64,000 bases of DNA, taken from CAYFLR01 sp964343805 (GTDB taxonomy: Bacteria > Bdellovibrionota_B > Oligoflexia > CAYFLR01). The notes beneath the pieces were generated by a model that had not been told where the DNA came from, searched no databases, and worked only from the letters and a program-made list of their open reading frames with translations. The stretch covers positions 137,501 through 201,500 of the forward strand of contig CAYFLR010000005.1 of NCBI GenBank assembly GCA_964343805.1, in the 5' to 3' direction. The position numbers were made by a program, and so were the translations under genes. Of the stretch, positions 16,074 through 24,621 are shown piece after piece; within the stretch, counting starts at the first letter, position 1; each line of letters starts with the position of its first letter.

Positions 16074-17741
16074 ATGAATCATATTACTATTTCACTGGGG
16101 TGTTGCTTTCTCTTTTTATTAATGAATTGTACATTTTTATCTAAAGAAAATGCTTTTACAGAAACCACTTTAAGAGTGGGTATCATTCCTTACAAAAAAG
16201 CAATACAATTAAGAAAACAGTATGCACCGCTATGTGACTACTTTGAAAGTGCGCTTAATCTAAAGTGTGAACTGGTTTTTCCCCATAGTTACGATAAACT
16301 GCATCAGCTTTTTCATGATAAAAAGTTGGATTTAGTCTACTTTGGAGGGATGACCTTTGTTCAATCTTTTTTAAAAGACAATGCTATACCCATTGCTATT
16401 AGTAATAGATCTATTCATACCACCTCCTATTTTATTAGTTTAAAAAAGAAGGGTACAGCTAATAATATCCATCTTTTTAAAGATCAGAGACTTATTTTTG
16501 GTCATCGTTTTTCAACATCTGGTCACATTATGCCCCGGCAGCATTTTGTTCAAAATGATATCCTACCGGAAAAGTTTTTTAGTAGTGTGAGTTATGGGAG
16601 CACTCCAGTAGAAGTTATGGAGGCTTTGCGAAGTAACAAGGCTGATATAGGAGTTGTGCATAAAGTATCTTATGAAAGGTATGTAAAAAAGCAGGCAGCG
16701 GATAGGGAACTTTTTACAATTTTGGATGAGACCCTTCCCTTTCCCAACACCGTATGGGCAATTCATCCCACAGTTTCTCCCCCATTAAGAAAAGCCCTAA
16801 AAAAAGCTTTTACTCAGCTTAATCATAAAGATACTGCCAGTATTCAAGTTTTGGAAAGCTTGGGGGTTGATGGCTTTCTTTTAGCCAATAGTGATCTCTA
16901 CAGAGGTCTAATAAAAATTGTGAGCAACTTAGGTCTTCTCTCTGATCCGATTCAAAAGTCAAGTGGAACTTTGATCTTGAGAATTCATCCGTTTCTCCCC
17001 ATAGGAGATGTGATTAGACGTTTTAAACCCTTGGCGAGCTATCTTTCCACTCGATTACGAAGGCAAATAGAAGTCAAAGTCTCGAAAAGTTATCAAGATC
17101 ACATAGAATTGGTGGGAGAAGGAAACTATGATATTGCCTATTTAGGACCTGTACCTTATATCAAAGTGGTTGAAAAATACGGGCCTCAACAGTTGCTCAC
17201 CAGGTTAGCGATAAATAAAGCCCCCTTTATGAAGGGGGTATTTTTTACCCGAAGAGGGTCTATAATAAAAGATCTTGAAGGATTAAGGGGTAAAAATATA
17301 GCCCTTGGCTATCCTTCTTCAACTCTGAGTAATATTGTGCCAAGGTATATGCTAGAGCAAGTGAACCTTAATTGTAATAAATCCATTAGCTGCTATAATA
17401 TAGGAAACCATGCTGATGTGGTCTTATCTGTTTTGGCCGGGGAAAATGATGCGGGAGCGGTCAAGGAGGAAGTGTTTAATAAATATAAAAGTAGAGGGCT
17501 TAAAGCCATAACTTTCACTCCTCTTATTTCAGAGCATTTATTTGTGATAAATCCCAAGCAGAAAAAACAGTATTATGGAAAGGTGCAAAATGCTCTTTTT
17601 AATTTGTCGAAAAGTTCCAAAGGTAAGAATATACTGAAAGCTATTAAACCAGGAGCTTCTGCTCTGGTAAAGGTTGCTGATCAAGACTATGATAATTTGC
17701 GTCTCATTTTGGAAGAATTGAAATCTCATGAAAACCGGTAA
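16074..17741 (+). CDS. Lipoprotein with two tandem PhnD-type substrate-binding domains
   Basis: A 555-residue lipoprotein; the signal ends in the lipobox LLMNC. Two related periplasmic-binding domains follow. Domain 1 is about 30-285 (TLRVGIIPYKKA...LDLVYFGGMTFV...FGHRFSTSGHIMP). Domain 2 is about 298-540 (TLILRIHPFLPIGD...YDIAYLGPVPYI...ALGYPSSTLSN). Both have the phosphate/phosphite/phosphonate-binding (PhnD) order of strands. The frame extends upstream to 15972, but ATG 16074 has GGGAG at 6-base spacing and leaves the signal at the N-terminus. No ABC permease or ATPase is nearby. The gene instead overlaps the following hybrid kinase by 14 bases, so the protein probably acts as a periplasmic ligand sensor for that kinase. 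Confidence 0.85.
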   Translation: MNHITISLGCCFLFLLMNCTFLSKENAFTETTLRVGIIPYKKAIQLRKQYAPLCDYFESALNLKCELVFPHSYDKLHQLFHDKKLDLVYFGGMTFVQSFLKDNAIPIAISNRSIHTTSYFISLKKKGTANNIHLFKDQRLIFGHRFSTSGHIMPRQHFVQNDILPEKFFSSVSYGSTPVEVMEALRSNKADIGVVHKVSYERYVKKQAADRELFTILDETLPFPNTVWAIHPTVSPPLRKALKKAFTQLNHKDTASIQVLESLGVDGFLLANSDLYRGLIKIVSNLGLLSDPIQKSSGTLILRIHPFLPIGDVIRRFKPLASYLSTRLRRQIEVKVSKSYQDHIELVGEGNYDIAYLGPVPYIKVVEKYGPQQLLTRLAINKAPFMKGVFFTRRGSIIKDLEGLRGKNIALGYPSSTLSNIVPRYMLEQVNLNCNKSISCYNIGNHADVVLSVLAGENDAGAVKEEVFNKYKSRGLKAITFTPLISEHLFVINPKQKKQYYGKVQNALFNLSKSSKGKNILKAIKPGASALVKVADQDYDNLRLILEELKSHENR

Positions 17742-19752
17742 TTTTAAATTTTCCTCCATCATCATTTCATTTGTAAGTTTTCTCTTAATTATGTTGGTGG
17801 TCATTGATTATTTTATAATTTATAGTCAACGCCACAAAAGACAACATGCATTTTTTCATATGAGGGATCATCATCTGAATTTACTTGCCTCTGTCATTCA
17901 TGAGCCTTTAAATCGTAAAGCTTATGCGCTCGTTGAACAAATTATTCATGACTTTGGCTCTAATGAGAAGTACCTACTTGATGTTAAGTTGGTGGCTCCC
18001 AATTCAGCCATATTAGCTATTTTTGAAAAAGATATAGGGGTTAATTCTACCTCAGTTTATCAATCTCGTCAGGTGGTAAAAACTACTGATCATAAGGTCT
18101 TTATCTTAAAGTCAACCGTCTCTTTGGTGGGAATAGAAAAAGAAATTGAGGCACTAAAATCTCAACTTATGATCGGCTCCTTTTTGCTCATGGCTGTGCT
18201 CGGAAGCATCGTCTGGTTTTTATTTCAATTCTTAGCGATTCGTCCTCTTCGTAGAGAAGTGGAGTACAGAGAGCAAATAGAAAGTGATTTGAAAAACTCC
18301 TATCGGCAAGTACAAACGGTCTTTGATCATTTAGACTTTATTATTTATGTAGTGAATAAAACCTCTAAGGAGGTGCTATTTCAAAATCATTTTGCCGAAA
18401 TCCATCAGAAGGAGCTTCCATACAGCCAACTTTCAGATAGGGATAAAAATAATTCTGAAATTTTCCATAAACCATCAAAAAAATGGTTTCAATGCATAGT
18501 TCATGAAGTCAAATGGGTGAATGGGCAGGAAGCTTTAATTGAGATGTACCTGGATGTGTCTTTTCTAAAAGAATCTGAGGAGAAAATGAAGGCTGCCAAG
18601 GAGATGGCGGAATCATCTGTTCAAGTGAAGAACCAATTTTTAGCTAATATGAGTCATGAGATTCGCACCCCCATGAATGCTATTTTGGGTTTGAGTCGAT
18701 TGATTGGAACGGCGGATCCAAGTAAACAAAAGCGTTATGCCCAAATCATTGAGGAGAGTGGGCAACGATTAGTGGAACTGATCGATGACATATTAGATGT
18801 GTCGTTAATTGAAACTGGAAAATTTAAGTTAGAAAAGGGTCCATTCTTAATAAAAGATATAGTGAGAACGGTATGTGATAACATGCAGGACAGATATTCA
18901 GAGAAACAAATTCAACTCCTCACTTTTATTGAGCCAGATCTGCAAGATAATTTTATAGGGGATAGCCACAGAATTAAGCAAATTTTGACCAATTTAATTG
19001 GCAATGCCTATAAATTTACCGAACAGGGTTCCATCGCTCTAGATGTAAAAAAGCTATCTCAAACCAGTGAAAAAGTAACTCTCCAGTTTAGATTAACCGA
19101 TACGGGGGTCGGAATCCCTTCTCATAAGTTAAGTGAGATTTTTCATACTTTCAGTCAGGCAGATGGTGGAATCAATAGGGAGTATGGTGGGATGGGAGTT
19201 GGCCTGACGATTGCTGAAAAGTTAATCAAAATGATGGAGGGGGAGATAAAGGTTATCAGTAAACCAAATACGGGTTCCACTTTCACTTTTACACTCAAAG
19301 TACTGCAGAGCAATTCTAGCTTTTCTCAAAAAACTGAAAACGCTCCTCTACCTCAACCTAGCAAAACAGATTCGAGTAGCCAAATTTTAATCGTAGAGGA
19401 TGAATCAGTCAATAGTATGCTTATGAGCTATTTATTAAAGCAGTGGGGATTTGAAGTGGACACCGCTTTCGATGGTCTTGAAGCGGTAGAGAAAAGCACG
19501 GAATTTTCATATAGGCTCATTTTGATGGACATTCAAATGCCGAAAATGGATGGTGTTCAAGCCACTACGAAAATAAGAACATTTAACAATGAAACTCCTA
19601 TTGTGGCTCTTACAGGTCATTCATTACATGATTTTGAGGAAAAAGGAAAAGAAGCCGGTTTTACTGATTATCTAACAAAACCTATAGATGAAGGAAAGCT
19701 GAGGAATATATTGGTTAAATACATACCTGAATCTGGGGAACTGAATAATTAG
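17728..19752 (+). CDS. Hybrid sensor histidine kinase (HisKA-HATPase-REC)
   Basis: A 674-residue kinase with membrane helices near residues 8-30 and 148-172 flanking a small periplasmic domain of about 115 residues. A PAS-like segment (about 190-285), HisKA with MSHEIRTPMNAI (phospho-His about 311), HATPase (NLIGNAYKF, DTGVGIP, GGMGVGLTIAEKL) and a C-terminal receiver (QILIVEDES, LILMDIQMPKMDG, LTGHS, YLTKPI) follow. This is the ArcB/BarA-like hybrid layout, which needs an HPt protein to pass phosphate on; a stand-alone HPt gene and an OmpR-type regulator lie convergently just downstream. It overlaps the double-PhnD lipoprotein gene by 14 bases, which strongly suggests a sensor complex across the inner membrane. 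Confidence 0.9.
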   Translation: MKTGNFKFSSIIISFVSFLLIMLVVIDYFIIYSQRHKRQHAFFHMRDHHLNLLASVIHEPLNRKAYALVEQIIHDFGSNEKYLLDVKLVAPNSAILAIFEKDIGVNSTSVYQSRQVVKTTDHKVFILKSTVSLVGIEKEIEALKSQLMIGSFLLMAVLGSIVWFLFQFLAIRPLRREVEYREQIESDLKNSYRQVQTVFDHLDFIIYVVNKTSKEVLFQNHFAEIHQKELPYSQLSDRDKNNSEIFHKPSKKWFQCIVHEVKWVNGQEALIEMYLDVSFLKESEEKMKAAKEMAESSVQVKNQFLANMSHEIRTPMNAILGLSRLIGTADPSKQKRYAQIIEESGQRLVELIDDILDVSLIETGKFKLEKGPFLIKDIVRTVCDNMQDRYSEKQIQLLTFIEPDLQDNFIGDSHRIKQILTNLIGNAYKFTEQGSIALDVKKLSQTSEKVTLQFRLTDTGVGIPSHKLSEIFHTFSQADGGINREYGGMGVGLTIAEKLIKMMEGEIKVISKPNTGSTFTFTLKVLQSNSSFSQKTENAPLPQPSKTDSSSQILIVEDESVNSMLMSYLLKQWGFEVDTAFDGLEAVEKSTEFSYRLILMDIQMPKMDGVQATTKIRTFNNETPIVALTGHSLHDFEEKGKEAGFTDYLTKPIDEGKLRNILVKYIPESGELNN

Positions 19753-19868
19753 AGTCCGTCCGGCTAGGTTAAAGTTTTGAGACTAACATATCTACAACGG
19801 GCGGCTGGCCCGCTTAATCAGCAGGCTTTGGACGGTGGTACCCAGCTGAGCCTAGCTCAACGTTCATC
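19753..19868. other. GC-rich, structured region between convergent genes
   Basis: This 116-base stretch between the hybrid kinase and the convergent response regulator is clearly more GC-rich than its surroundings. It contains a 5-bp GC hairpin (CGGGC 19798-19802 with GCCCG 19808-19812) and several mutually complementary short blocks (GCTAGG/CCTAGC, GTCC/GGAC). No U tract follows a hairpin. The segment TTAGAGTCCGTC at its left edge recurs at 31192-31203. It could be a bidirectional termination zone, a short dispersed repeat or a small RNA. Confidence 0.4.
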
Positions 19869-20564
19869 TTAACCGTCCTTCCGTGAACAACGATACCCAA
19901 CCCCGTGAACTGCTTTTATTTTATATTGACTATCCTCAATTTTCTTTCGGATATTGCTTATATGAACATCTATGGTGCGGTCATAGACTGTCACATCATC
20001 GTGCCAAATCGCATCCATTAATTGATCTCGAGTAAAAACTTGATCCTCATGTCGGATGAAATGGAGGAGTAATTTATACTCTAGAGGAGTGAAATCCAAT
20101 TGCTGCTCTACATCATTTTGAAGAATATAGATCTTCTGCTGAGAGAGGCGAAAAAGTAAGTTGCCTTTCCTTAGGTAATTATTCTCTTGAGTGTTTTTAT
20201 TTAAATCTCTGAGTCTTGCCTGAACTCTGGATTTAAGTTCCAAGGGATCAAATGGCTTGGGGAGGTAATCCTCTGCTCCCAGTGAAAATCCTAATACCTT
20301 ATCAGAAGTGTCAGATTTTCCAGTTAAAAATATCACTGGAATATTTTTATGAGCGGGTTCCTGTTTTATAGTGGCACAAAAATTAAATCCATTGCCATCA
20401 GGTAGCATCACATCTAATAAAATGAGATCCGTGTTTTCTTTTGAAATTTCGGTGGACGCTTCTGCCAAGGAAGTTGCTTCCACCACTAAATAGTCATCTG
20501 ATAGGACCGATTTTACAAGTTCGCGTATTTCGGGAGCATCATCTATTAATAAAATACGGTTCAT
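19869..20564 (-). CDS. OmpR/PhoB-family response regulator
   Basis: A 231-residue two-domain regulator. The receiver (about 1-120) has ILLIDDAPE, phospho-acceptor Asp in LILLDVMLPDGNG, VIFLTGK and DYLPKPFDP. The winged-helix DNA-binding domain (about 130-228) has LDFTPLEYKLLLHFIRH, DQLMDAIW and RTIDVHISNIRKKI...VHGVGYR. All phosphorylation residues are intact. It follows the HPt gene by about 20 bases on the same strand and is convergent with the hybrid kinase, so it is the probable output of the kinase-HPt-regulator relay. Its DNA target is not visible. Confidence 0.93.
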   Translation of the reverse strand: MNRILLIDDAPEIRELVKSVLSDDYLVVEATSLAEASTEISKENTDLILLDVMLPDGNGFNFCATIKQEPAHKNIPVIFLTGKSDTSDKVLGFSLGAEDYLPKPFDPLELKSRVQARLRDLNKNTQENNYLRKGNLLFRLSQQKIYILQNDVEQQLDFTPLEYKLLLHFIRHEDQVFTRDQLMDAIWHDDVTVYDRTIDVHISNIRKKIEDSQYKIKAVHGVGYRCSRKDG

Positions 20565-20585
20565 TAATGTTCTCCATTATAGGTC

Positions 20586-20987
20586 TTAGCCATCGAAATT
20601 ACAGAAGAGAACCTCAATATTCTCTTCCAGTATTCCAAGTAATGTGTTTGCTTCCTTTAGTTCAAGTACTAGGTTTTGGAAAAGTTCTTCTATTTGATTG
20701 AGATCACTATCTTCTCCAATACACTGGATCTTTTGTGCTAAAGAGGTTACATGAGTTGCACCTACCACAGCGCTGGCAGATTTTAAGCGATGAGCAAAAA
20801 AAACAATTTGCTTATGATCTTTCAAAGAAATCGCATTTTCCAGCTCTTCAATGATTTTGGGTGAGTGTTCAAAATAGACCTTAAGTAAATTAACTAGAGC
20901 CGCCTTAGGGGCTTTCTTACAGGCTTCTGCTAATCTATCAAAAGGATCTAGATCAATCTTATGTTCTATTTGAGTCCTTAAGTCCAT
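20586..20987 (-). CDS. Histidine phosphotransfer (HPt) protein
   Basis: A small helical protein with the HPt signature FFAHRLKSASAVVGA, in which the His accepts phosphate from a receiver domain and hands it to another. The domain starts near DPFDRLAEACKKAPKAALVNLL. Length from ATG 20987 is 133 residues. The frame stays open to a GTG at 21032, which has no ribosome-binding site, whereas GGAG lies 9 bases before ATG 20987. It is the first gene of a two-gene unit with the OmpR-type regulator and is the natural bridge between that regulator and the hybrid kinase at 17.7-19.8 kb. Confidence 0.82.
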   Translation of the reverse strand: MDLRTQIEHKIDLDPFDRLAEACKKAPKAALVNLLKVYFEHSPKIIEELENAISLKDHKQIVFFAHRLKSASAVVGATHVTSLAQKIQCIGEDSDLNQIEELFQNLVLELKEANTLLGILEENIEVLFCNFDG

Positions 20988-21189
20988 TCCCTGGCTCTCC
21001 AAAATCTTTACTTCTTCTCCAATTATACCCACATGAGCAACTTAACATACCTTATCAGGGTGGTTTCGACTATAACAAAATTAAATACTTTTAAAATAAA
21101 ATTAACAAAACTTAATTCTTTCTTTGAACTTGGTAAATTTTTAAGAGGTAATTTATAGATAACTGAAGTTGCTTTGGAGGGAAAATAGT

Positions 21190-21720
21190 GTGAGCCAAAT
21201 TAATTGCAATGATTTTAATGAGGGAAGTCCTCTCGCTAAAACAAGCCAATCACAGGATCAATTCTTTGATTTTATAAAACTTTTACCCGATAGTGAACTC
21301 TTTGTCTCAAATTGCCTTAAACCTTCATCAATTACTCTTTCTCCAGATACTGATATTTATCAAGCACTGCAGCTCATGACAGAGGAAAAATGCGAAGTGA
21401 TGGCGGTTTTAGATGCGCATAATCATTATTTGGGCGTATTAGAAAAGGTGAAAATTCTCGAAGTCTTCGAAATGGTTGAATATACTCACTCGAGTAGCAG
21501 AGAATGGATAGATCAACTCATGAGTATTGAGAGGTGGGTAAATTCGGAGGTCTTGCTTGCTTCTAAGGATCATTCCATTTTAGAAGTAAGTCAAATAATG
21601 AAAGACTTGGATGTCAGTTGGCTACCCATCTGTGATAAAGTAGGGAAATTTATAAGTATTGTTAATAACCAAGATATTCTAAACTTTCTGATTAAAAGGC
21701 ACCCTTTTGAACTCTCTTGA
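21190..21720 (+). CDS. CBS-domain pair protein
   Basis: A 176-residue soluble protein with two CBS motifs: about residues 38-95 (FVSNCLKPSSITLSPDTDIYQALQLM...VLDAHNHYLGVLEK) and about 118-175 (WVNSEVLLASKDHSILEVSQIM...LPICDKVGKFISIVNNQDIL). The open frame starts at TTG 21169, but GTG 21190 has GGAGGG 8 bases upstream and is preferred. It is divergent from the HPt gene and lies before a receiver-kinase gene, so it may belong to the signalling cluster. The ligand is unknown. It is one of five CBS-pair proteins in the window. Confidence 0.82.
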   Translation: MSQINCNDFNEGSPLAKTSQSQDQFFDFIKLLPDSELFVSNCLKPSSITLSPDTDIYQALQLMTEEKCEVMAVLDAHNHYLGVLEKVKILEVFEMVEYTHSSSREWIDQLMSIERWVNSEVLLASKDHSILEVSQIMKDLDVSWLPICDKVGKFISIVNNQDILNFLIKRHPFELS

Positions 21721-21853
21721 TACCCGCATATTTGGAGGTTTTTCTATTCTTCTTATCAACTTCCGGGTTGAGTCTCAGTCTCTATTTGATACAATAGATA
21801 AGCTGAAAAAATCAAATTTACCTATGCTTTCAATGAATTAGAGAAACGGGGGA

Positions 21854-22966
21854 GTGGTGGAATCACAAGAGATTTCAAAAGGAACTATTCTATTAGTGGA
21901 TGATATGCCCATCAACATTCATCTTTTAGAGTGCATATTGGCCGACAAAGGCTACAAATTGATAAATGCTGAGAATGGAATTGAAGCCAAGGAAAAGGCG
22001 GCAGCCCATAAACCTGATCTGGTACTTCTCGATGTAATGATGCCTCAAATGGATGGCTTTGAAACCTGTGCTTACTTTAAAGGGCATAAAGAGCTCTGTG
22101 ATATCCCCATAATTTTTGTGACCTCTAAAAATAAAACCAAAGATATTGAGCAAGCCTATGAAGCAGGCGGGGTGGATTATGTAACCAAACCCTTTCACCC
22201 CAGTGAACTGGTGGCCCGGGTGGAAGCTCATGTAGATCTTCATCAAAAACAGCGGACTATTTCCAGGCAGTTAGCAGAGCAACAACAACTGATCCATATA
22301 CTGTGTCATGATTTAAAAAATCCAATCGGGACTGTTCAGTCCCTGTTAAATGTCATTTCTGCGGACGCTAGTTTGTTGGGTGATTCCATGGAAATTATGA
22401 AATCAGCCACCAACAATTGTATTAATCTGATCCAGGTGGTGAGTAAAGTATTGGCCATGGATAGTGAGCATCTGAACTTAGATATCAGACCTCATTCCCT
22501 TGCGGAGATGGTGAATGAATCAGTACAAATGATGAGTCCTAACTATCAGGATAAGGGGATAGCCGTTGATATTAACATAGACGACCATCTAAATGTTAAT
22601 GTGGAAAGGTACTCATTCGTTGGCTCAGTAATGAATAATTTAATCTCTAATGCCTTTAAATTCTCTTTTCCTAACTCTACAATAACTATAGATGCACAGG
22701 CAGAAAAATCCAATGAAGTGAGCTTAAGTATCCGTGATCAGGGTATTGGAATGGATCAGAGAACCATTCAAAATCTTTTTTCTCCGGTCAATAACCGAGT
22801 GCAAAGTCGGAGGGGAACCAATGGTGAAAAAGGAACCGGATTTGGGATGCCTTTAGTGGCAAAATTTATAAATATTTATAATGGTAAAATTAATATTAGT
22901 TCTATTGAAAAAGATAAAAGTGAAGTTGAGTCAGGCACAATTATAACTCTAATCCTCCCTTTTTAA
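21854..22966 (+). CDS. Soluble receiver-histidine kinase
   Basis: A 370-residue cytosolic protein with a receiver first (about 10-130: ILLVDDMPIN, LVLLDVMMPQMDG, IIFVTSK, YVTKPFHP) and then a kinase core: H box LCHDLKNPIGTV (His about 152), N box MNNLISNAFKF, G1 DQGIGMD and G2 GTGFGMPLVAKF. Such REC-HK proteins take phosphate or a signal from another relay partner and phosphorylate downstream regulators. It begins with GTG (21854 or 21857) directly after GGGGGAG; the unusually short spacing makes the exact start uncertain. It is followed by a HisKA_2 kinase and a further hybrid kinase on the same strand. Confidence 0.9.
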   Translation: MVESQEISKGTILLVDDMPINIHLLECILADKGYKLINAENGIEAKEKAAAHKPDLVLLDVMMPQMDGFETCAYFKGHKELCDIPIIFVTSKNKTKDIEQAYEAGGVDYVTKPFHPSELVARVEAHVDLHQKQRTISRQLAEQQQLIHILCHDLKNPIGTVQSLLNVISADASLLGDSMEIMKSATNNCINLIQVVSKVLAMDSEHLNLDIRPHSLAEMVNESVQMMSPNYQDKGIAVDINIDDHLNVNVERYSFVGSVMNNLISNAFKFSFPNSTITIDAQAEKSNEVSLSIRDQGIGMDQRTIQNLFSPVNNRVQSRRGTNGEKGTGFGMPLVAKFINIYNGKINISSIEKDKSEVESGTIITLILPF

Positions 22967-23077
22967 TGTGGGTTATTTGCTTTCTATCACATTAAGAAAT
23001 CATCATAATTCATTTAATTATTATTTTTATTAACAAATTATTGTATGTATTATGGTAATCATTAGGAAATTGGTAAC

Positions 23078-24604
23078 ATGTTTAAATCGAAGCTTATTGG
23101 TAATACCCTTTCTCAGAACAGTTTTAAATCGATTCTCTTTGTGGTCGGTTTTTCCCTTCTTCATATTTACTTTATCGGAGAACTCATAAGGAGCAGTACG
23201 GCACTTTCTCCTTTCCTGCGTTATCTTTATGGGATAATCGCGGTGTTAATTCTGTTTTTTGTTTGTTTTTGGCTTTTTTCTGTTTTGAACAAGGCCAAGA
23301 AAATATTGAGACTGTTAGATAATAATCTACCTAAGTCCTCCGAGCACTTTAGATTAAACTCTTTTATGGGGACTTCTATTGAGGATGTGGAGACCATTCT
23401 CACCTCATTTTCTGATCAATTAAATGTCTCCCAAGGTCACTTAAACAGAGAACAGACCTTACGTAAGAAGCTAGAAGTTTTAATCCAAAACCAGAGTCAG
23501 TATAATCAACTCTTGTTTGAGTTAATCAAATTGTCTTTAGAAAATACCTCTCTAGAAGAGATGCTGAATTCTGCCTTGAAATTGATTTTAGGTTCAACTT
23601 CTACCAAGCTAGATAATAAAGGGGGAATTTTTCTACGAGATTTTGATAAAGATCATGTCAATCTGATTGTCCATCTAAATCTACCGGATGGTTTGATTTC
23701 CTCATGCAGTCAGGTGGATATTGGGCATTGTTTATGTGGTAAAGCAGCTACTTTTGAGCGTATTCCATTAGAAGATTCAATTTCTAATAATGAATGTTGT
23801 GATAAAATCCATGACTTTAACCCTATAACCATCCCTATTATTGCCAATCTAGAAAATATTGGGGTTCTTTTCTTCTGTGTACCTCAAGGAGTCTCTTTAG
23901 ACAAAGAGGAGGAGGCGTTCTTTCGGACTTCCTCAGAGGTATTAGCAGTCATGATTGAGAGAAAGCGGGCTGAATTTTTACTTCACAACTCTTTGGAAGA
24001 GAAAGAGGTGCTCTTAAGAGAGGTGCATCACCGGGTGAAAAATAATATGCAAATTATTTCTAGCCTTTTGAAATTGCAGGCCGGGTATTTAAACTCTCCC
24101 GAACTGGCCACTATTCTTGATGATAGCCATAGTCGAATTCAAGCTATGAGTCTGATCCATGAAAAATTATATAGGGAGGCTGATCTTTCTCGTATTCAAT
24201 TTGGAAGCTACGTGAATGCGTTAATTCAGTCTTTACTTAGTATGGCTAACCTCCGCATTCGAGTTAACTTTGAATGTGGAATAGATAATATTGATTTAGA
24301 TATAAATAAGGCAGTTCCCTGCGGTCTGATCCTCAATGAGTTGATTTCAAATACCTTGAAGCATGCATTTAAGGACCGAGACCGAGGTAATGTAGTTATT
24401 CAAATGGTTATGAAAGATGCAAATAGATGCTCTTTAACCTTTCAGGATGATGGTATTGGTTTTTCTCCTGAAAAGTTTTATAAATCGAGTGACTCTTTGG
24501 GATTACTGCTGATAAAAAGTTTAATTGAAGACCTGCTAGATGGAGTTATTGAATTAGAAGCTAATAATGGCACTCACTATAAATTAGAATTTAATTTGGA
24601 TTAA
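23078..24604 (+). CDS. Membrane histidine kinase with GAF and HisKA_2 domains
   Basis: A 508-residue kinase. Two closely spaced membrane helices near the N-terminus (about 18-36 and 46-70) with almost no periplasmic loop suggest cytosolic or membrane sensing. A GAF domain (about 145-300) includes a cysteine-rich stretch (CSQVDIGHCLCGKAA, NNECCD) that could bind metal or a redox ligand. HisKA_2 follows, with REVHHRVKNNMQIISSLL (His317), then a HATPase with LNELISNTLKHAF and DDGIGF. HisKA_2 kinases often pair with receiver proteins encoded beside them; here the receiver-containing hybrid kinase begins 17 bases downstream, so the two are probably one operon and one pathway. Confidence 0.9.
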   Translation: MFKSKLIGNTLSQNSFKSILFVVGFSLLHIYFIGELIRSSTALSPFLRYLYGIIAVLILFFVCFWLFSVLNKAKKILRLLDNNLPKSSEHFRLNSFMGTSIEDVETILTSFSDQLNVSQGHLNREQTLRKKLEVLIQNQSQYNQLLFELIKLSLENTSLEEMLNSALKLILGSTSTKLDNKGGIFLRDFDKDHVNLIVHLNLPDGLISSCSQVDIGHCLCGKAATFERIPLEDSISNNECCDKIHDFNPITIPIIANLENIGVLFFCVPQGVSLDKEEEAFFRTSSEVLAVMIERKRAEFLLHNSLEEKEVLLREVHHRVKNNMQIISSLLKLQAGYLNSPELATILDDSHSRIQAMSLIHEKLYREADLSRIQFGSYVNALIQSLLSMANLRIRVNFECGIDNIDLDINKAVPCGLILNELISNTLKHAFKDRDRGNVVIQMVMKDANRCSLTFQDDGIGFSPEKFYKSSDSLGLLLIKSLIEDLLDGVIELEANNGTHYKLEFNLD

Positions 24605-24621
24605 TTTAGGTATTAAGTTTT

